A DNA stretch of 64,000 nt from Betaproteobacteria bacterium. Lineage in GTDB: Bacteria; Pseudomonadota; Gammaproteobacteria; Burkholderiales; JAEUOS01. Location: positions 1 through 64,000 of the forward strand of contig JAQGMJ010000040.1 of assembly GCA_028292405.1 (NCBI GenBank). The letters are read 5' to 3'. Below the pieces are notes generated by a model. It made no database searches. It was not told where the DNA came from and was given only the letters and a program-made list of their open reading frames with translations. A program made the translations under genes and the position numbers. Below are positions 33,514 to 42,963 of the stretch, piece after piece. The first letter of the stretch is position 1. Every line of letters begins with the position of its first letter.

Positions 33514-33861
33514 CATCTTCCGCCCGCGCCCGCGCCTCCCCTTTGCAAGGAGGTCCCCTTAGGAAAAAGCGATCAACGCAAATGTTGCCGGCATGCCACT
33601 AAGGGGCAAAAAAGTTGACTCTGTTGATGGATAACTGCAAGAATGCGTATCATCATGCTGTTTACGTTGTGAAAATGCGTATTCTCGCCGTCTTTTTGGC
33701 GTAGAATCCGTGAAGATCAGGAAATCTGGTCGGGGGTGGGTGTTGGAATCGCGCAACGACCGCAAGCGGTCGGGGGACTGATTTTTGTCTGCGCACCAGC
33801 AACCGGTTCGACTAACCGCCGCTGGGCGATAACAACACAAAAGCGGCGATAGGGGGCGTAA

Positions 33862-36756
33862 ATGGCCAAGCTGAAGGGCGATCTGTGGAAATCAGACTGG
33901 TTTTTCGGTCTGACGGTCTCCCTTTTGTTTTTCGTCTTCGCCTACGTGATCAACAGCGACCTGCTGGAGAGCCTGGACCGCAAGGCCTACGACATGGGCG
34001 TGCGCATGTCGTCGAAGACCCCGAACGACAAGATCGCCATCATCGCGATCGATGACCAGAGCATCGCCAACATCGGCCGCTGGCCATGGAATCGCGACGT
34101 CCACGCGAAAATGACCGACATGCTGACGGCGGCCCACGCCAAGGTGATCGGCAATACCGTTTTCTTTTTCGAGCCGCAGCAGGACCCGGGCCTGGTCTAC
34201 ATCAACAAGCTGCTCGACATCTACGCCAAGAGCGCCGGGTCTGCTCCCACGGCCGCCGTGGCGCCGGCGCCGGATGCCGCCAGTGCCAGCCCGGCGGTCG
34301 AAGCCGCCGCCCCGCAGGCGCAGGTTTCGCCCGAAATGGCGCAGATCGGCGCGCTGCTGAAGGAAGCCGAGGTCACGCTCAATACCGACCGCAAGCTGGC
34401 CGAGAGCTACACCAAGGCCGGCAACGTGGTGCTGCCGCTCAATCTCACGCTGGGCGACCCGCTGGGCAAGCCGGACAAGGCATTGCCCGATTTCACCAAG
34501 AAGAACGTTCTCGAAGGCAAGGGCAGCGACGGCGACATCCGCTCGGCCGCGGTGCAACTGCCGATCGACCCGCTGGGGCGCGCGGTGGCCGGCATGGGCC
34601 ATCTGAACGACATTCCCGACGTCGACGGCGCGATCCGCACCGAGCCCCTGGTGGTGCAGTACTTCGATGTTTACTTTCCGTCGTTCGCGCTGATGGTGGC
34701 GGCGAAAAGCCTGAACCTTTCGGTGAACGACATCAAGGTGGATTGGGGTAACCAGGTCAAGCTCTCCAAGCTGACCATTCCCACCGACAATCACAACCAG
34801 ATGTACACGTATTTCTACAAGGATCGCGACGGCAAGAAAGCCTTCCAGATCGACTCCTTCTACGACGTGCTGTCGGGCAAGATCCCGATGTCCAAGTACG
34901 CCGACAAGATCGTCCTGATCGGCGCCACGGCTGCCGGTGTCGGCACCAGCTTCCCGACGCCGGTGACCCCGGCGATGACCCCGGTGGAAAAGATCGCCCA
35001 CTCGGTGTCGTCGATCCTCTCCGAGCACTTTTTCGTCTCGCCCGGCTGGGCTGTGTGGGTCAAGCTGCTGGCATTCATCGGTGTCGCCGCTTACCTCGTC
35101 GCCGCGCTGCCGCGCCTGAAGGCGCGCCCGGCGGCGATCATCACCCTGGGCATCCTGGTGGCGATCTTTGTGGTCCACTTCGGCCTGATGGTCTCCGCCG
35201 GCATGTGGATTCCGCTGATGGTGCCCGCCACCCTGTTGCTGGTCGGCCACCTGCTGCTGACTACCAAGCGCTACATCGTCACCGAGGCCGGCAAGCAGAA
35301 GTCGGATGTGGAATCAGCCGAGTCCAACCGCATGCTGGGCCTCGCCTTCCAGGGCCAGGGTCAGTTCGACATGGCCTTCGACAAGTTCCGCAAGGTGCCT
35401 TTCGACGGCCAACTGATGGACAACCTGTACAACCTGGCGCTGGACTTCGAGCGCAAGCGCCAGTTCAACAAGGCGCAGGCGGTCTACGAGCATATGCACG
35501 GCTACGATTCGAAGTACAAGGATCTGGAGTCGAAGATCACCCGCGCCAAGAACCTGTCGGAAACTGTCATCCTCGGCGGCGGCAGTTCGCGCGGCAACGC
35601 CAGCATCCTCGATACCGCGGGCGCCGGCGAAAAGCCGATGCTCGGCCGCTACCAGGTCGAGAAGGAACTGGGCAAAGGCGCCATGGGCGTGGTCTACCAG
35701 GGCCGCGACCCGAAGATCAGCCGCGTGGTGGCGATCAAGACGATGGCGCTCTCCCAGGAATTCGAGGCCGACGAGCTGGAAGAGGCGAAAGCCCGCTTCT
35801 TCCGCGAGGCCGAGACTGCTGGCCGCCTGAACCACCCGAACATCGTCACGATCTACGACGCGGGCGAAGAGCACGACCTGTGCTTCATCGCCATGGAATT
35901 GCTCAAGGGCAAGGACCTGGTGCCCTACACCAAGCCCGAGACCTTGCTGCCGATCTCGCGCGTGGTGTCGATCACGGTGCGGGTTGCCGATGCCTTGGGT
36001 TATGCCCATCGCCAGAACGTGGTCCACCGCGACATCAAGCCGGCCAACATCATGTACGACCTGGAAGGCGACAGCCCCAAGGTCACCGACTTCGGCATCG
36101 CGCGCGTCACCGATTCCTCCAAGACCAAGACCGGCATGGTGCTGGGTACGCCTTCCTACATGTCGCCCGAGCAGCTTTCCGGCAAGAAGGTGGACGGCCG
36201 CTCCGACTTGTTCTCGCTGGCCGTCAGCCTGTACCAGATGCTTTCCGGCCACCTGCCTTTTGTCGGCGATTCGATGGCCCAACTGATGTTCAAGATCGCC
36301 AACGAACAGGCGCCGGATATCCGCACCATTAACCCCGCAGTGCCCGAGGGCCTGGCTGAAGTGCTTGCCTACGCCATGGCCAAGGAAGCGGAACAACGCT
36401 ACCAGAGCGGCGAAGAACTGGCAGCCGCCCTGCGCCCCTTCGGTGAAACGCCGGCGACTTCGACCGGAATGAATATTCCCGCTGCCGGCGCAACCGGCGG
36501 CGTGCGTCCGCCGACTCAGCAGATTGCCCCCCAGGGTGCCCGCCCGGCGCCCGCGCCGGCCGCGCCGAACCCGCACGCCGGCGGTACTGTGCAAATGCAG
36601 GCCGTGCCGACAGCCGAAAGTGACAAGACCGTGATCATGAATGCCGTCCCGATGAACCCGGACGCCACCCAGCCGATGCAAATGTCCGGCGCCAAGCCCG
36701 GGGCGGACAAACCGACGCCGGACAAGCCCGCGCCGGACGTGGATATTTCCCTGTAA
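33862..36756 (+). CDS. CHASE2-domain membrane serine/threonine protein kinase
   Basis: CHASE2 IAIIAIDDQSIANIGRWPWNRDVHAKM, TM cluster, kinase LGKGAMGVVYQG, HRDIKPANIMYD, DFGIARV, APE-like SPEQL. Confidence 0.95.
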   Translation: MAKLKGDLWKSDWFFGLTVSLLFFVFAYVINSDLLESLDRKAYDMGVRMSSKTPNDKIAIIAIDDQSIANIGRWPWNRDVHAKMTDMLTAAHAKVIGNTVFFFEPQQDPGLVYINKLLDIYAKSAGSAPTAAVAPAPDAASASPAVEAAAPQAQVSPEMAQIGALLKEAEVTLNTDRKLAESYTKAGNVVLPLNLTLGDPLGKPDKALPDFTKKNVLEGKGSDGDIRSAAVQLPIDPLGRAVAGMGHLNDIPDVDGAIRTEPLVVQYFDVYFPSFALMVAAKSLNLSVNDIKVDWGNQVKLSKLTIPTDNHNQMYTYFYKDRDGKKAFQIDSFYDVLSGKIPMSKYADKIVLIGATAAGVGTSFPTPVTPAMTPVEKIAHSVSSILSEHFFVSPGWAVWVKLLAFIGVAAYLVAALPRLKARPAAIITLGILVAIFVVHFGLMVSAGMWIPLMVPATLLLVGHLLLTTKRYIVTEAGKQKSDVESAESNRMLGLAFQGQGQFDMAFDKFRKVPFDGQLMDNLYNLALDFERKRQFNKAQAVYEHMHGYDSKYKDLESKITRAKNLSETVILGGGSSRGNASILDTAGAGEKPMLGRYQVEKELGKGAMGVVYQGRDPKISRVVAIKTMALSQEFEADELEEAKARFFREAETAGRLNHPNIVTIYDAGEEHDLCFIAMELLKGKDLVPYTKPETLLPISRVVSITVRVADALGYAHRQNVVHRDIKPANIMYDLEGDSPKVTDFGIARVTDSSKTKTGMVLGTPSYMSPEQLSGKKVDGRSDLFSLAVSLYQMLSGHLPFVGDSMAQLMFKIANEQAPDIRTINPAVPEGLAEVLAYAMAKEAEQRYQSGEELAAALRPFGETPATSTGMNIPAAGATGGVRPPTQQIAPQGARPAPAPAAPNPHAGGTVQMQAVPTAESDKTVIMNAVPMNPDATQPMQMSGAKPGADKPTPDKPAPDVDISL

Positions 36757-36765
36757 GGACCCCGT

Positions 36766-37599
36766 ATGAGCCTGAATGACGCGATTGAGATCGTCGGCCA
36801 TACCGATCCGGGAATGGTGCGCTCTCACAACGAAGACTCGATCGCCAACGACACCAAGAGCGGTCTGGCGATCCTGGCCGACGGCATGGGCGGCTACAAC
36901 GCCGGCGAAGTCGCCAGCGGCATGGCCACTACCGTGCTGATGACCGAGTTGCAGGCCGCCCTGGCGCATACCGCGCCGTTCCAGCCGGACCCCGAGGGCG
37001 GGGCCGAAGCGGGCACGTTCGCGGCGCGCATGCTGCGCGAGCAGATCGCCAAGGCGAACCACTCGATCTACTCGGCCTCGCAGTCGCAGCCGCAGTATTC
37101 GGGCATGGGCACCACCCTGGTGATGGCGGTGTTCTACGACAACAAGATGACGGTGGCGCACATCGGCGACTCGCGCCTGTACCGCCTGCGGGACAACCAG
37201 TTCTCCCAGGTGACGCGCGATCATTCGCTGCTGCAGGAGCAGATCGACAGCGGCATGATCACCGCCGAAGAGGCCAAGCATTCGCAGAACAAGAACCTGG
37301 TGACGCGGGCGCTGGGCATCGACCCGACGGTCGAGCCGGAAATCCACGACTACGACACCCGGGCAGGCGACATCTACCTGCTGTGTTCGGACGGGCTTTC
37401 CGACATGGTGCCGGACGAGGAAATCGGCCTGACCCTGGAGACCCTGGGCGGCAACCTCAACCTGGCGGCGCAGCAGCTGGTACAGATGGCGAATGACAAT
37501 GGCGGGCGTGATAACGTGTCGGTGCTCCTGATCAAGATCATCAAGGAATATCCGGCCGCCAAGGGGTTGTTCGGTAAGTTTTTGGGATGGTTTAAGTAA
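36766..37599 (+). CDS. PP2C-family Ser/Thr phosphatase
   Basis: GMVRSHNEDSI, LADGMGGYNAGEVAS, HIGDSRLYRLRDNQF, DGLSDMV, NDNGGRDNVSVLLI. Confidence 0.95.
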   Translation: MSLNDAIEIVGHTDPGMVRSHNEDSIANDTKSGLAILADGMGGYNAGEVASGMATTVLMTELQAALAHTAPFQPDPEGGAEAGTFAARMLREQIAKANHSIYSASQSQPQYSGMGTTLVMAVFYDNKMTVAHIGDSRLYRLRDNQFSQVTRDHSLLQEQIDSGMITAEEAKHSQNKNLVTRALGIDPTVEPEIHDYDTRAGDIYLLCSDGLSDMVPDEEIGLTLETLGGNLNLAAQQLVQMANDNGGRDNVSVLLIKIIKEYPAAKGLFGKFLGWFK

Positions 37600-37662
37600 A
37601 CTAAGAAGTTTTCAAAGACCGCATACGCAAGTTGAAGCGAACGAGAAAAAAGGATTAAGGCT

Positions 37663-38412
37663 ATGGCAAAGCTTATTCTCAGCATGGACGGCTTGGTGCT
37701 CAAGGAAATTTCCCTGACCAAGGAGCGCACCACGATCGGCCGGAAGCCGCATAACGACATCCAGATCGACAATCTGGCGGTGTCGGGCGAGCACGCCGTG
37801 ATCGTCACCATCCTCAACGACTCGTTCCTGGAGGATCTGGGCTCGACCAACGGGACCCTGGTCAACGGCCAGCCGATCAAGAAGCACTTCCTGCAGCCCA
37901 ACGATGTGATCGAGCTCGGCAAGTACAAGCTCAAGTACATCAACGAGGCGCCCAAGGCCGCCGGCGCTGCGGACTTCGAGAAAACCATGGTGTTGCGCCC
38001 CGGGCAGATGCCCAAGGCCGCGCCGCCCGCCGCCGCTCCTGCTGCTCTTAAGGCCGACAGCGACGTGACGCAGAAGCCGGCGCCCGCTCCCGGCGGCGCC
38101 GCTCCCGCGCCCGCTGCCCCGGCGGCTCCGGCTCCCGCCGCCGCGCCGGCACGCCAGGGCGCGATCCAGTTGCTTTCCGGGGCCAACGCCGGCAAGGAAC
38201 TGGTGCTGGTCAAGGCGCTCACCACTCTGGGCAAGCCCGGTGTGCAGGTTGCCGTGATCACCCGCCGCCCGCAGGGCTTTTTCATCACCCACGTGGAAGG
38301 CGCGACCTTCCCGCTGGTCAACGGCAAGGCGCTCGATGCCCAGGCCCATCCGCTGAACGATCACGACATGATCGAGCTGGCGGGGACCAAGATGGAGTTT
38401 TTCTACAAGTAA
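37663..38412 (+). CDS. FHA domain protein (two FHA-like halves joined by a Pro/Ala linker)
   Basis: TTIGRKPHNDIQIDNLAVSGEHAVI; LEDLGSTNGTLVNG; second half LTTLGKPGVQVAVITRRPQGFFITH...VNGKALD. Confidence 0.92.
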   Translation: MAKLILSMDGLVLKEISLTKERTTIGRKPHNDIQIDNLAVSGEHAVIVTILNDSFLEDLGSTNGTLVNGQPIKKHFLQPNDVIELGKYKLKYINEAPKAAGAADFEKTMVLRPGQMPKAAPPAAAPAALKADSDVTQKPAPAPGGAAPAPAAPAAPAPAAAPARQGAIQLLSGANAGKELVLVKALTTLGKPGVQVAVITRRPQGFFITHVEGATFPLVNGKALDAQAHPLNDHDMIELAGTKMEFFYK

Positions 38413-38414
38413 GC

Positions 38415-38599
38415 CCGGCACGGCCGAGGGTGCCGGCGGACCGCGCCGGTAGCGCCGCGGCGGCCTCGCCCTCCGGTGAAGTGGAGGACGGATGTCTGGG
38501 GAAGTTGGGGCGCAGGCCCCGGATCAGGCGGCCCGGGGTCGGGGATCGGACTTAGCCCCGGGTCTCAATCGACCCCAAATCTTCCGGCGCTTGGCCGGA
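38415..38599. other. Spacer with several GC-rich hairpins between FHA gene and CHASE2 cyclase gene
   Basis: CCGGCAC..GTGCCGG (38415-38436), GGGGTCG..CGACCCC (38535-38576), TCCGGC-GCTTG-GCCGGA (38583-38599). Confidence 0.5.
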
Positions 38600-38656
38600 G
38601 GGCCGGTGCATTGGCAAATCAAGCGGCGCGCCAAGAGCCGCAACGGGAGAAAATAA

Positions 38657-40903
38657 GTGAAACAGCACATCGTGCGCATCGGCCTGGGCATCGTGCTGCT
38701 GCTGGTATTCCTGGCCCATGCGGCGCAAATCAACGGCTTCAGCATCCCGTTCGTCAGCCGCCTCGATTCGATCATCGACGACACCCGCCTGCGGCTGACC
38801 AATCCGAAGACCCTGGACAGCCGCATCGTCATCCTGGATATCGACGAAAAGAGCCTGGGCAAGCTCGGCCGCTGGCCCTGGAGCCGCGACAAGATCGCCA
38901 CCCTGATCGACAAGCTGTTCAACGACTACGGCGTGGCCATCGTCGGCTTCGACGTGGTGTTCGCCGAGCCGGACAACAGTTCGGGCATGGGGTCGTTGAA
39001 CGCCCTGGCGAACAAGGAACTGGCCGGCGACGAATCCTTCAAGGCGGAACTGGAAAAGCTCAAGCCGCAACTCGATTTCGACGCCAGGTTCGCCAAGGCG
39101 ATATCCGGCAAGGCGGTGGTGCTGGGCTACTACCTGTCCTCCGAGATCAATGCCGAAAAAAGCGGCGCGCTGCCGCAGCCGGTATTGCCGGCCGGCACGT
39201 TCAAGGGCCGGCAGATCGACTGGGCAAAATGGATTGGCCACGGCGGCAACCTGAAGCCGTTCCAGGATTCCGCGGCATCCGCCGGCCTGTTCAACCCGTT
39301 TGTCGATGAAGACGGCGTGGTGCGCCAGGTGCCGATGATTTCGGAATACGACGGCAAATACTACGAGTCGCTCTCCCTGGCGATGTTCCGCACCCTGCTG
39401 GGCCAGCCGAAGGTCGAGCCGGGCTACCCGAACGAAAGCATCCTTTCCAAAAACTACTCGGGCATGGAGTGGCTGGAATTGCATGCCGATGGTCACGCTC
39501 TGCGCATCCCGGTCGACAAGAAGGCCGGCACCATCATTCCCTATCGCGGCGATGGCGGCCCGAACGGCGGCAGCTTCAAATACATCTCGCTCTCCGACGT
39601 CTATGAGGGCACGGTGCCGAAGGAGGCGTTGAAGGGCAAGATCGCCTTCTGGGGTACCAGCGCGCCGGGGCTGCAGGATTTGCGGTCCACGCCGGTGGGT
39701 GTGGCCTACCCCGGGGTCGAAATCCACGCCAACCTGCTCTCGGGCATGTTGTCGCAGCGTTTCAAGGAAAAGCCCGGCTACACCCTGGGCGCCGAGGTGA
39801 TGCTGCTGCTGTTCGGCGGGCTGGTGCTTGCCGTGCTGATGCCCTTCCTCTCGCCGGCGCGTGCCACCCTGGTTTCGCTGGTCGCGATGGCCTTGATCAT
39901 CGGCATCAATTACTACGTCTATACCAGCGGCAACATCATCCTGCCGCTGGCCTCCTCGCTGCTGATGACGGCGGCGCTATTCATCCTGAACATGGCCTAC
40001 GGCTATTTCGTCGAGTCGCGCAGCAAGCGCCAGTTCACCGAGTTGTTCGGCCAGTACGTGCCCCCTGAACTGGTCGACGAGATGGCACGCAACCCGACCC
40101 AGTACACGATGGAGCCGAAGAGCGAGGACCTGACCATCCTGTTCTCCGACGTGCGCGGCTTTACCTCGATCTCGGAAAACCTCTCGCCCGACGACCTGCG
40201 TTCCTTCATCAACCAGTACCTGACGGAAATGAGCGCGGCGATCTCGCACCACCGCGGCACGCTCGACAAGTACATCGGCGACGCGGTGATGGCCTTCTGG
40301 GGCGCCCCGGTGCCCGACGCCGAGCACGCGCGCCAGGGCGTGATCACCGCGCTGGAAATGCAAAAGGCGGCGCATGCCCTGGATGAGAAATTTGTCGCGC
40401 GCGGCTGGCCGGCGCTGAAAATCGGCATCGGCGTCAATTCCGGCAACGTGCGCGTCGGCGACATGGGCTCGAAGGTGCGCAAGGCCTACACCGTAATGGG
40501 CGACCCGGTGAATCTGGCTTCGCGCCTGGAAGGCCGCACCAAGCAATACGGCGTCGGCATCCTGGTCGGCGAAAATACCGAAAAGCTGGTCAAGGACGTG
40601 ATTTTCAAGGAGCTTGACCGTATCCGCGTCAAGGGCAAGAACGAGCCGGTGGTGATTTACGAGCCGATTTGCCTGGAGGCAGAGGCCGATAAGAAAATCA
40701 AGGATGAACTCAAGCTCTGGCGCGACACCCTCAAGGCTTATCGCGCCCAGTCCTGGGACCAGGTCGAGGTGAGTTTGCTTAACCTGACCCGCATGAATCC
40801 GGGCTGCCTCCTTTATGAGGAATATGGCGATCGCGTGGTAAAGTTCCGCAAGAATCCTCCCGGTCCGAATTGGGACGGGGTGACGACTTTCGACGAGAAG
40901 TAG
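38657..40903 (+). CDS. CHASE2-domain adenylate/guanylate cyclase (class III)
   Basis: CHASE2 IVILDIDEKSLGKLGRWPWSRDKIATL; TM cluster; cyclase LTILFSDVRGFTSISE and DKYIGDAVMAFWGAP. Confidence 0.95.
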   Translation: MKQHIVRIGLGIVLLLVFLAHAAQINGFSIPFVSRLDSIIDDTRLRLTNPKTLDSRIVILDIDEKSLGKLGRWPWSRDKIATLIDKLFNDYGVAIVGFDVVFAEPDNSSGMGSLNALANKELAGDESFKAELEKLKPQLDFDARFAKAISGKAVVLGYYLSSEINAEKSGALPQPVLPAGTFKGRQIDWAKWIGHGGNLKPFQDSAASAGLFNPFVDEDGVVRQVPMISEYDGKYYESLSLAMFRTLLGQPKVEPGYPNESILSKNYSGMEWLELHADGHALRIPVDKKAGTIIPYRGDGGPNGGSFKYISLSDVYEGTVPKEALKGKIAFWGTSAPGLQDLRSTPVGVAYPGVEIHANLLSGMLSQRFKEKPGYTLGAEVMLLLFGGLVLAVLMPFLSPARATLVSLVAMALIIGINYYVYTSGNIILPLASSLLMTAALFILNMAYGYFVESRSKRQFTELFGQYVPPELVDEMARNPTQYTMEPKSEDLTILFSDVRGFTSISENLSPDDLRSFINQYLTEMSAAISHHRGTLDKYIGDAVMAFWGAPVPDAEHARQGVITALEMQKAAHALDEKFVARGWPALKIGIGVNSGNVRVGDMGSKVRKAYTVMGDPVNLASRLEGRTKQYGVGILVGENTEKLVKDVIFKELDRIRVKGKNEPVVIYEPICLEAEADKKIKDELKLWRDTLKAYRAQSWDQVEVSLLNLTRMNPGCLLYEEYGDRVVKFRKNPPGPNWDGVTTFDEK

Positions 40904-40945
40904 CGCGGGGTAAGCGGGTATGGCAAGCACAGGCGGCGGGTGGTC

Positions 40946-41713
40946 ATGAAAGTCAAGGTCCTCGGCTGCAGCGGCGGCATCGGCGGCAAGCACCTGCGCA
41001 CCACCTCGCTGCGCGTGGACAACGACATTCTGATCGATGCCGGCACCGGGGTCACCGACCTGTCGCTCACCGAGCTGTCGATGATCGATCACATCCTGCT
41101 GACCCATTCGCACCTCGACCATATCGCGACGATCCCTTTCATCGTCGATACCGTCGGGGCGATGCGCGACAAGCCGATCACCATTTACGCGATCGAGGAA
41201 ACCCTCGAAACCCTGAGAAAGCACATTTTCAACTGGAGCGTGTGGCCCGATTTCACCTCGATCCCGTCGGCGGAAAAGCCTTTCATGCGCTACGAGGCGA
41301 TCAAGGTAGGCCAGACATTGGCACTGGACAACCGCAAGTTCACCGTATTGCCGGCCAACCACACGGTGCCGGCGGTGGGTTACCAGATCAACAGCGGCGC
41401 CGCCAGCCTGGTGTTTTCCGGCGATACCTGCACCAACGACGCGCTCTGGGCGGTAGTCAACAAGATTCCCAACCTCAAGCACCTCATCATTGAAACCGCC
41501 TTTTGCAACCGTGAAAAGCAGCTCGCGGTGGCCTCCAAGCATCTCTGTCCCAGCCTGCTGGCCGAGGAACTGGCGAAACTGGAGCGCTCGGCCGAGATTT
41601 TCATCACGCACTTAAAGCCCGGCGAGATCGAGCTGACGATGCAGGAAATCGAGGAATACGCCGGCGACTTCAATCCGCGGATGCTGCAAAACGGCCAGAT
41701 TTTCGAGTTCTAG
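40946..41713 (+). CDS. Metallo-beta-lactamase-fold 3',5'-cyclic-nucleotide phosphodiesterase-like protein (class II PDE-like)
   Basis: LLTHSHLDHI motif; VFSGDTCTND; IIETAFCNREKQLAVASKHL; adjacent to cyclase. Confidence 0.8.
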   Translation: MKVKVLGCSGGIGGKHLRTTSLRVDNDILIDAGTGVTDLSLTELSMIDHILLTHSHLDHIATIPFIVDTVGAMRDKPITIYAIEETLETLRKHIFNWSVWPDFTSIPSAEKPFMRYEAIKVGQTLALDNRKFTVLPANHTVPAVGYQINSGAASLVFSGDTCTNDALWAVVNKIPNLKHLIIETAFCNREKQLAVASKHLCPSLLAEELAKLERSAEIFITHLKPGEIELTMQEIEEYAGDFNPRMLQNGQIFEF

Positions 41714-41716
41714 ACC

Positions 41717-42811
41717 ATGACGGACACCACTGTTTCCACCGCCATGCTGCAAGGTTTCGAGCCGCTCTCGTCCCTGTCGGCGGCGCGGCTGAAGGAATTT
41801 GCCGGCTTGTGCTACCTCGAGCATGTTTCCAAGGGGCTGGACCCGTTCCGCGTCAAGAGCGCGGCCGACCAGCTGGCTTTCCTGGCCAATGGCGAGCTTG
41901 AGCTCTCGTTCGCCGGCGGCGGCAGCGAAACCGTGGCCGCCGGCAGTGCCGAGGCCCGCGCCGCCCTGCTGCGCCCGCAGCCGATAGCCTCGGCCAAGGC
42001 CCTGACTGACGTCGACCTGATCCGCATCGACCGCGATCTGCTCGACATCATGATGACCTGGGACCAGCTGGCCGCCTTCGATTCCACCCGCACCGGCCGG
42101 TTCAAGATCCTGCCCTCCGGCGGCAACGATCCGGCACTGTCGAACTGGAACCTGATGTCGGGGGTCTTTTCGGTCACAAACCTGAAGGGCGGCGCTTTCG
42201 CCAACCTGCCCTCGGCGCACATCGGTGAGTTGCTCAATCGCTTTCAGCGCATCGACGTCAAGCTGGGCGAGGTGGTGATCCGCGAAGGCGACGAAGGCGA
42301 TTATTATTACGTGATCGAATCCGGCCGCGCCCAGGTTTCACGTCTGGTCGGGGGCGTTACCGTGACCCTGGCGGACCTGAAAAGTGGCGACGCCTTCGGC
42401 GAAGAGGCCCTGGTTTCCGAGGCCAAGCGCAACGCCACCGTGACGATGAAAACTAACGGCGTGCTGCTGCGCCTGGCCAAGCAGGACTTCATCGCCCTGC
42501 TCAAGGAACCGCTACTGAACCGGCTGCCGGCGGCGCGGGCGCAGGAAAAAGTCGCCGGCGGCGCGCAATGGCTGGATGTGCGCTACCCTTCGGAGTACCA
42601 GTACGACAAGCTGCCTGGCGCGATCAACGTACCGCTGGCCGAAGTCCGCAATGCCTTTTCGGTGCTGGATAAATCGCGCGAATACGTGGTCTACTGCCAG
42701 AGCGGCAGGCGCAGCTCGGCGGCGGCTTTTTTGCTGGCGCACCGCGGTTTCCGGGTATTCTTGCTGGACGGCGGCCTGTGGGCAGCGCGGCAGGACGGCG
42801 GAAATGCCTGA
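41717..42811 (+). CDS. Cyclic-nucleotide-binding domain protein with C-terminal rhodanese domain
   Basis: cNMP-binding GEVVIREGDEGDYYYVIESGRAQV...GDAFGEEALVSEAKRNATV; rhodanese WLDVRYPSEYQ...VYCQSGRRSS. Confidence 0.92.
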   Translation: MTDTTVSTAMLQGFEPLSSLSAARLKEFAGLCYLEHVSKGLDPFRVKSAADQLAFLANGELELSFAGGGSETVAAGSAEARAALLRPQPIASAKALTDVDLIRIDRDLLDIMMTWDQLAAFDSTRTGRFKILPSGGNDPALSNWNLMSGVFSVTNLKGGAFANLPSAHIGELLNRFQRIDVKLGEVVIREGDEGDYYYVIESGRAQVSRLVGGVTVTLADLKSGDAFGEEALVSEAKRNATVTMKTNGVLLRLAKQDFIALLKEPLLNRLPAARAQEKVAGGAQWLDVRYPSEYQYDKLPGAINVPLAEVRNAFSVLDKSREYVVYCQSGRRSSAAAFLLAHRGFRVFLLDGGLWAARQDGGNA

Positions 42812-42963
42812 AAGCGGAATTTTTTCACGCCATCTTGCATCTTTTAACAAGTCTGGCCGGCAGTTTGTGGATAATGGTTCTGTGCGTCTTGCGTTGCACC
42901 GCGTGCAGGCGGGACGATCGGTTTTTGTTGTAATTCGGTGGTAAATCCTCGGGTGAGGTGGTT

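Noticed and set aside
33514-33861. CRISPR or tandem-repeat array upstream of the CHASE2 kinase
   Set aside because: Only short similar strings (AATGCGTAT) and a small CGACCGCAAGCGGTCG hairpin; no regular repeat-spacer structure.
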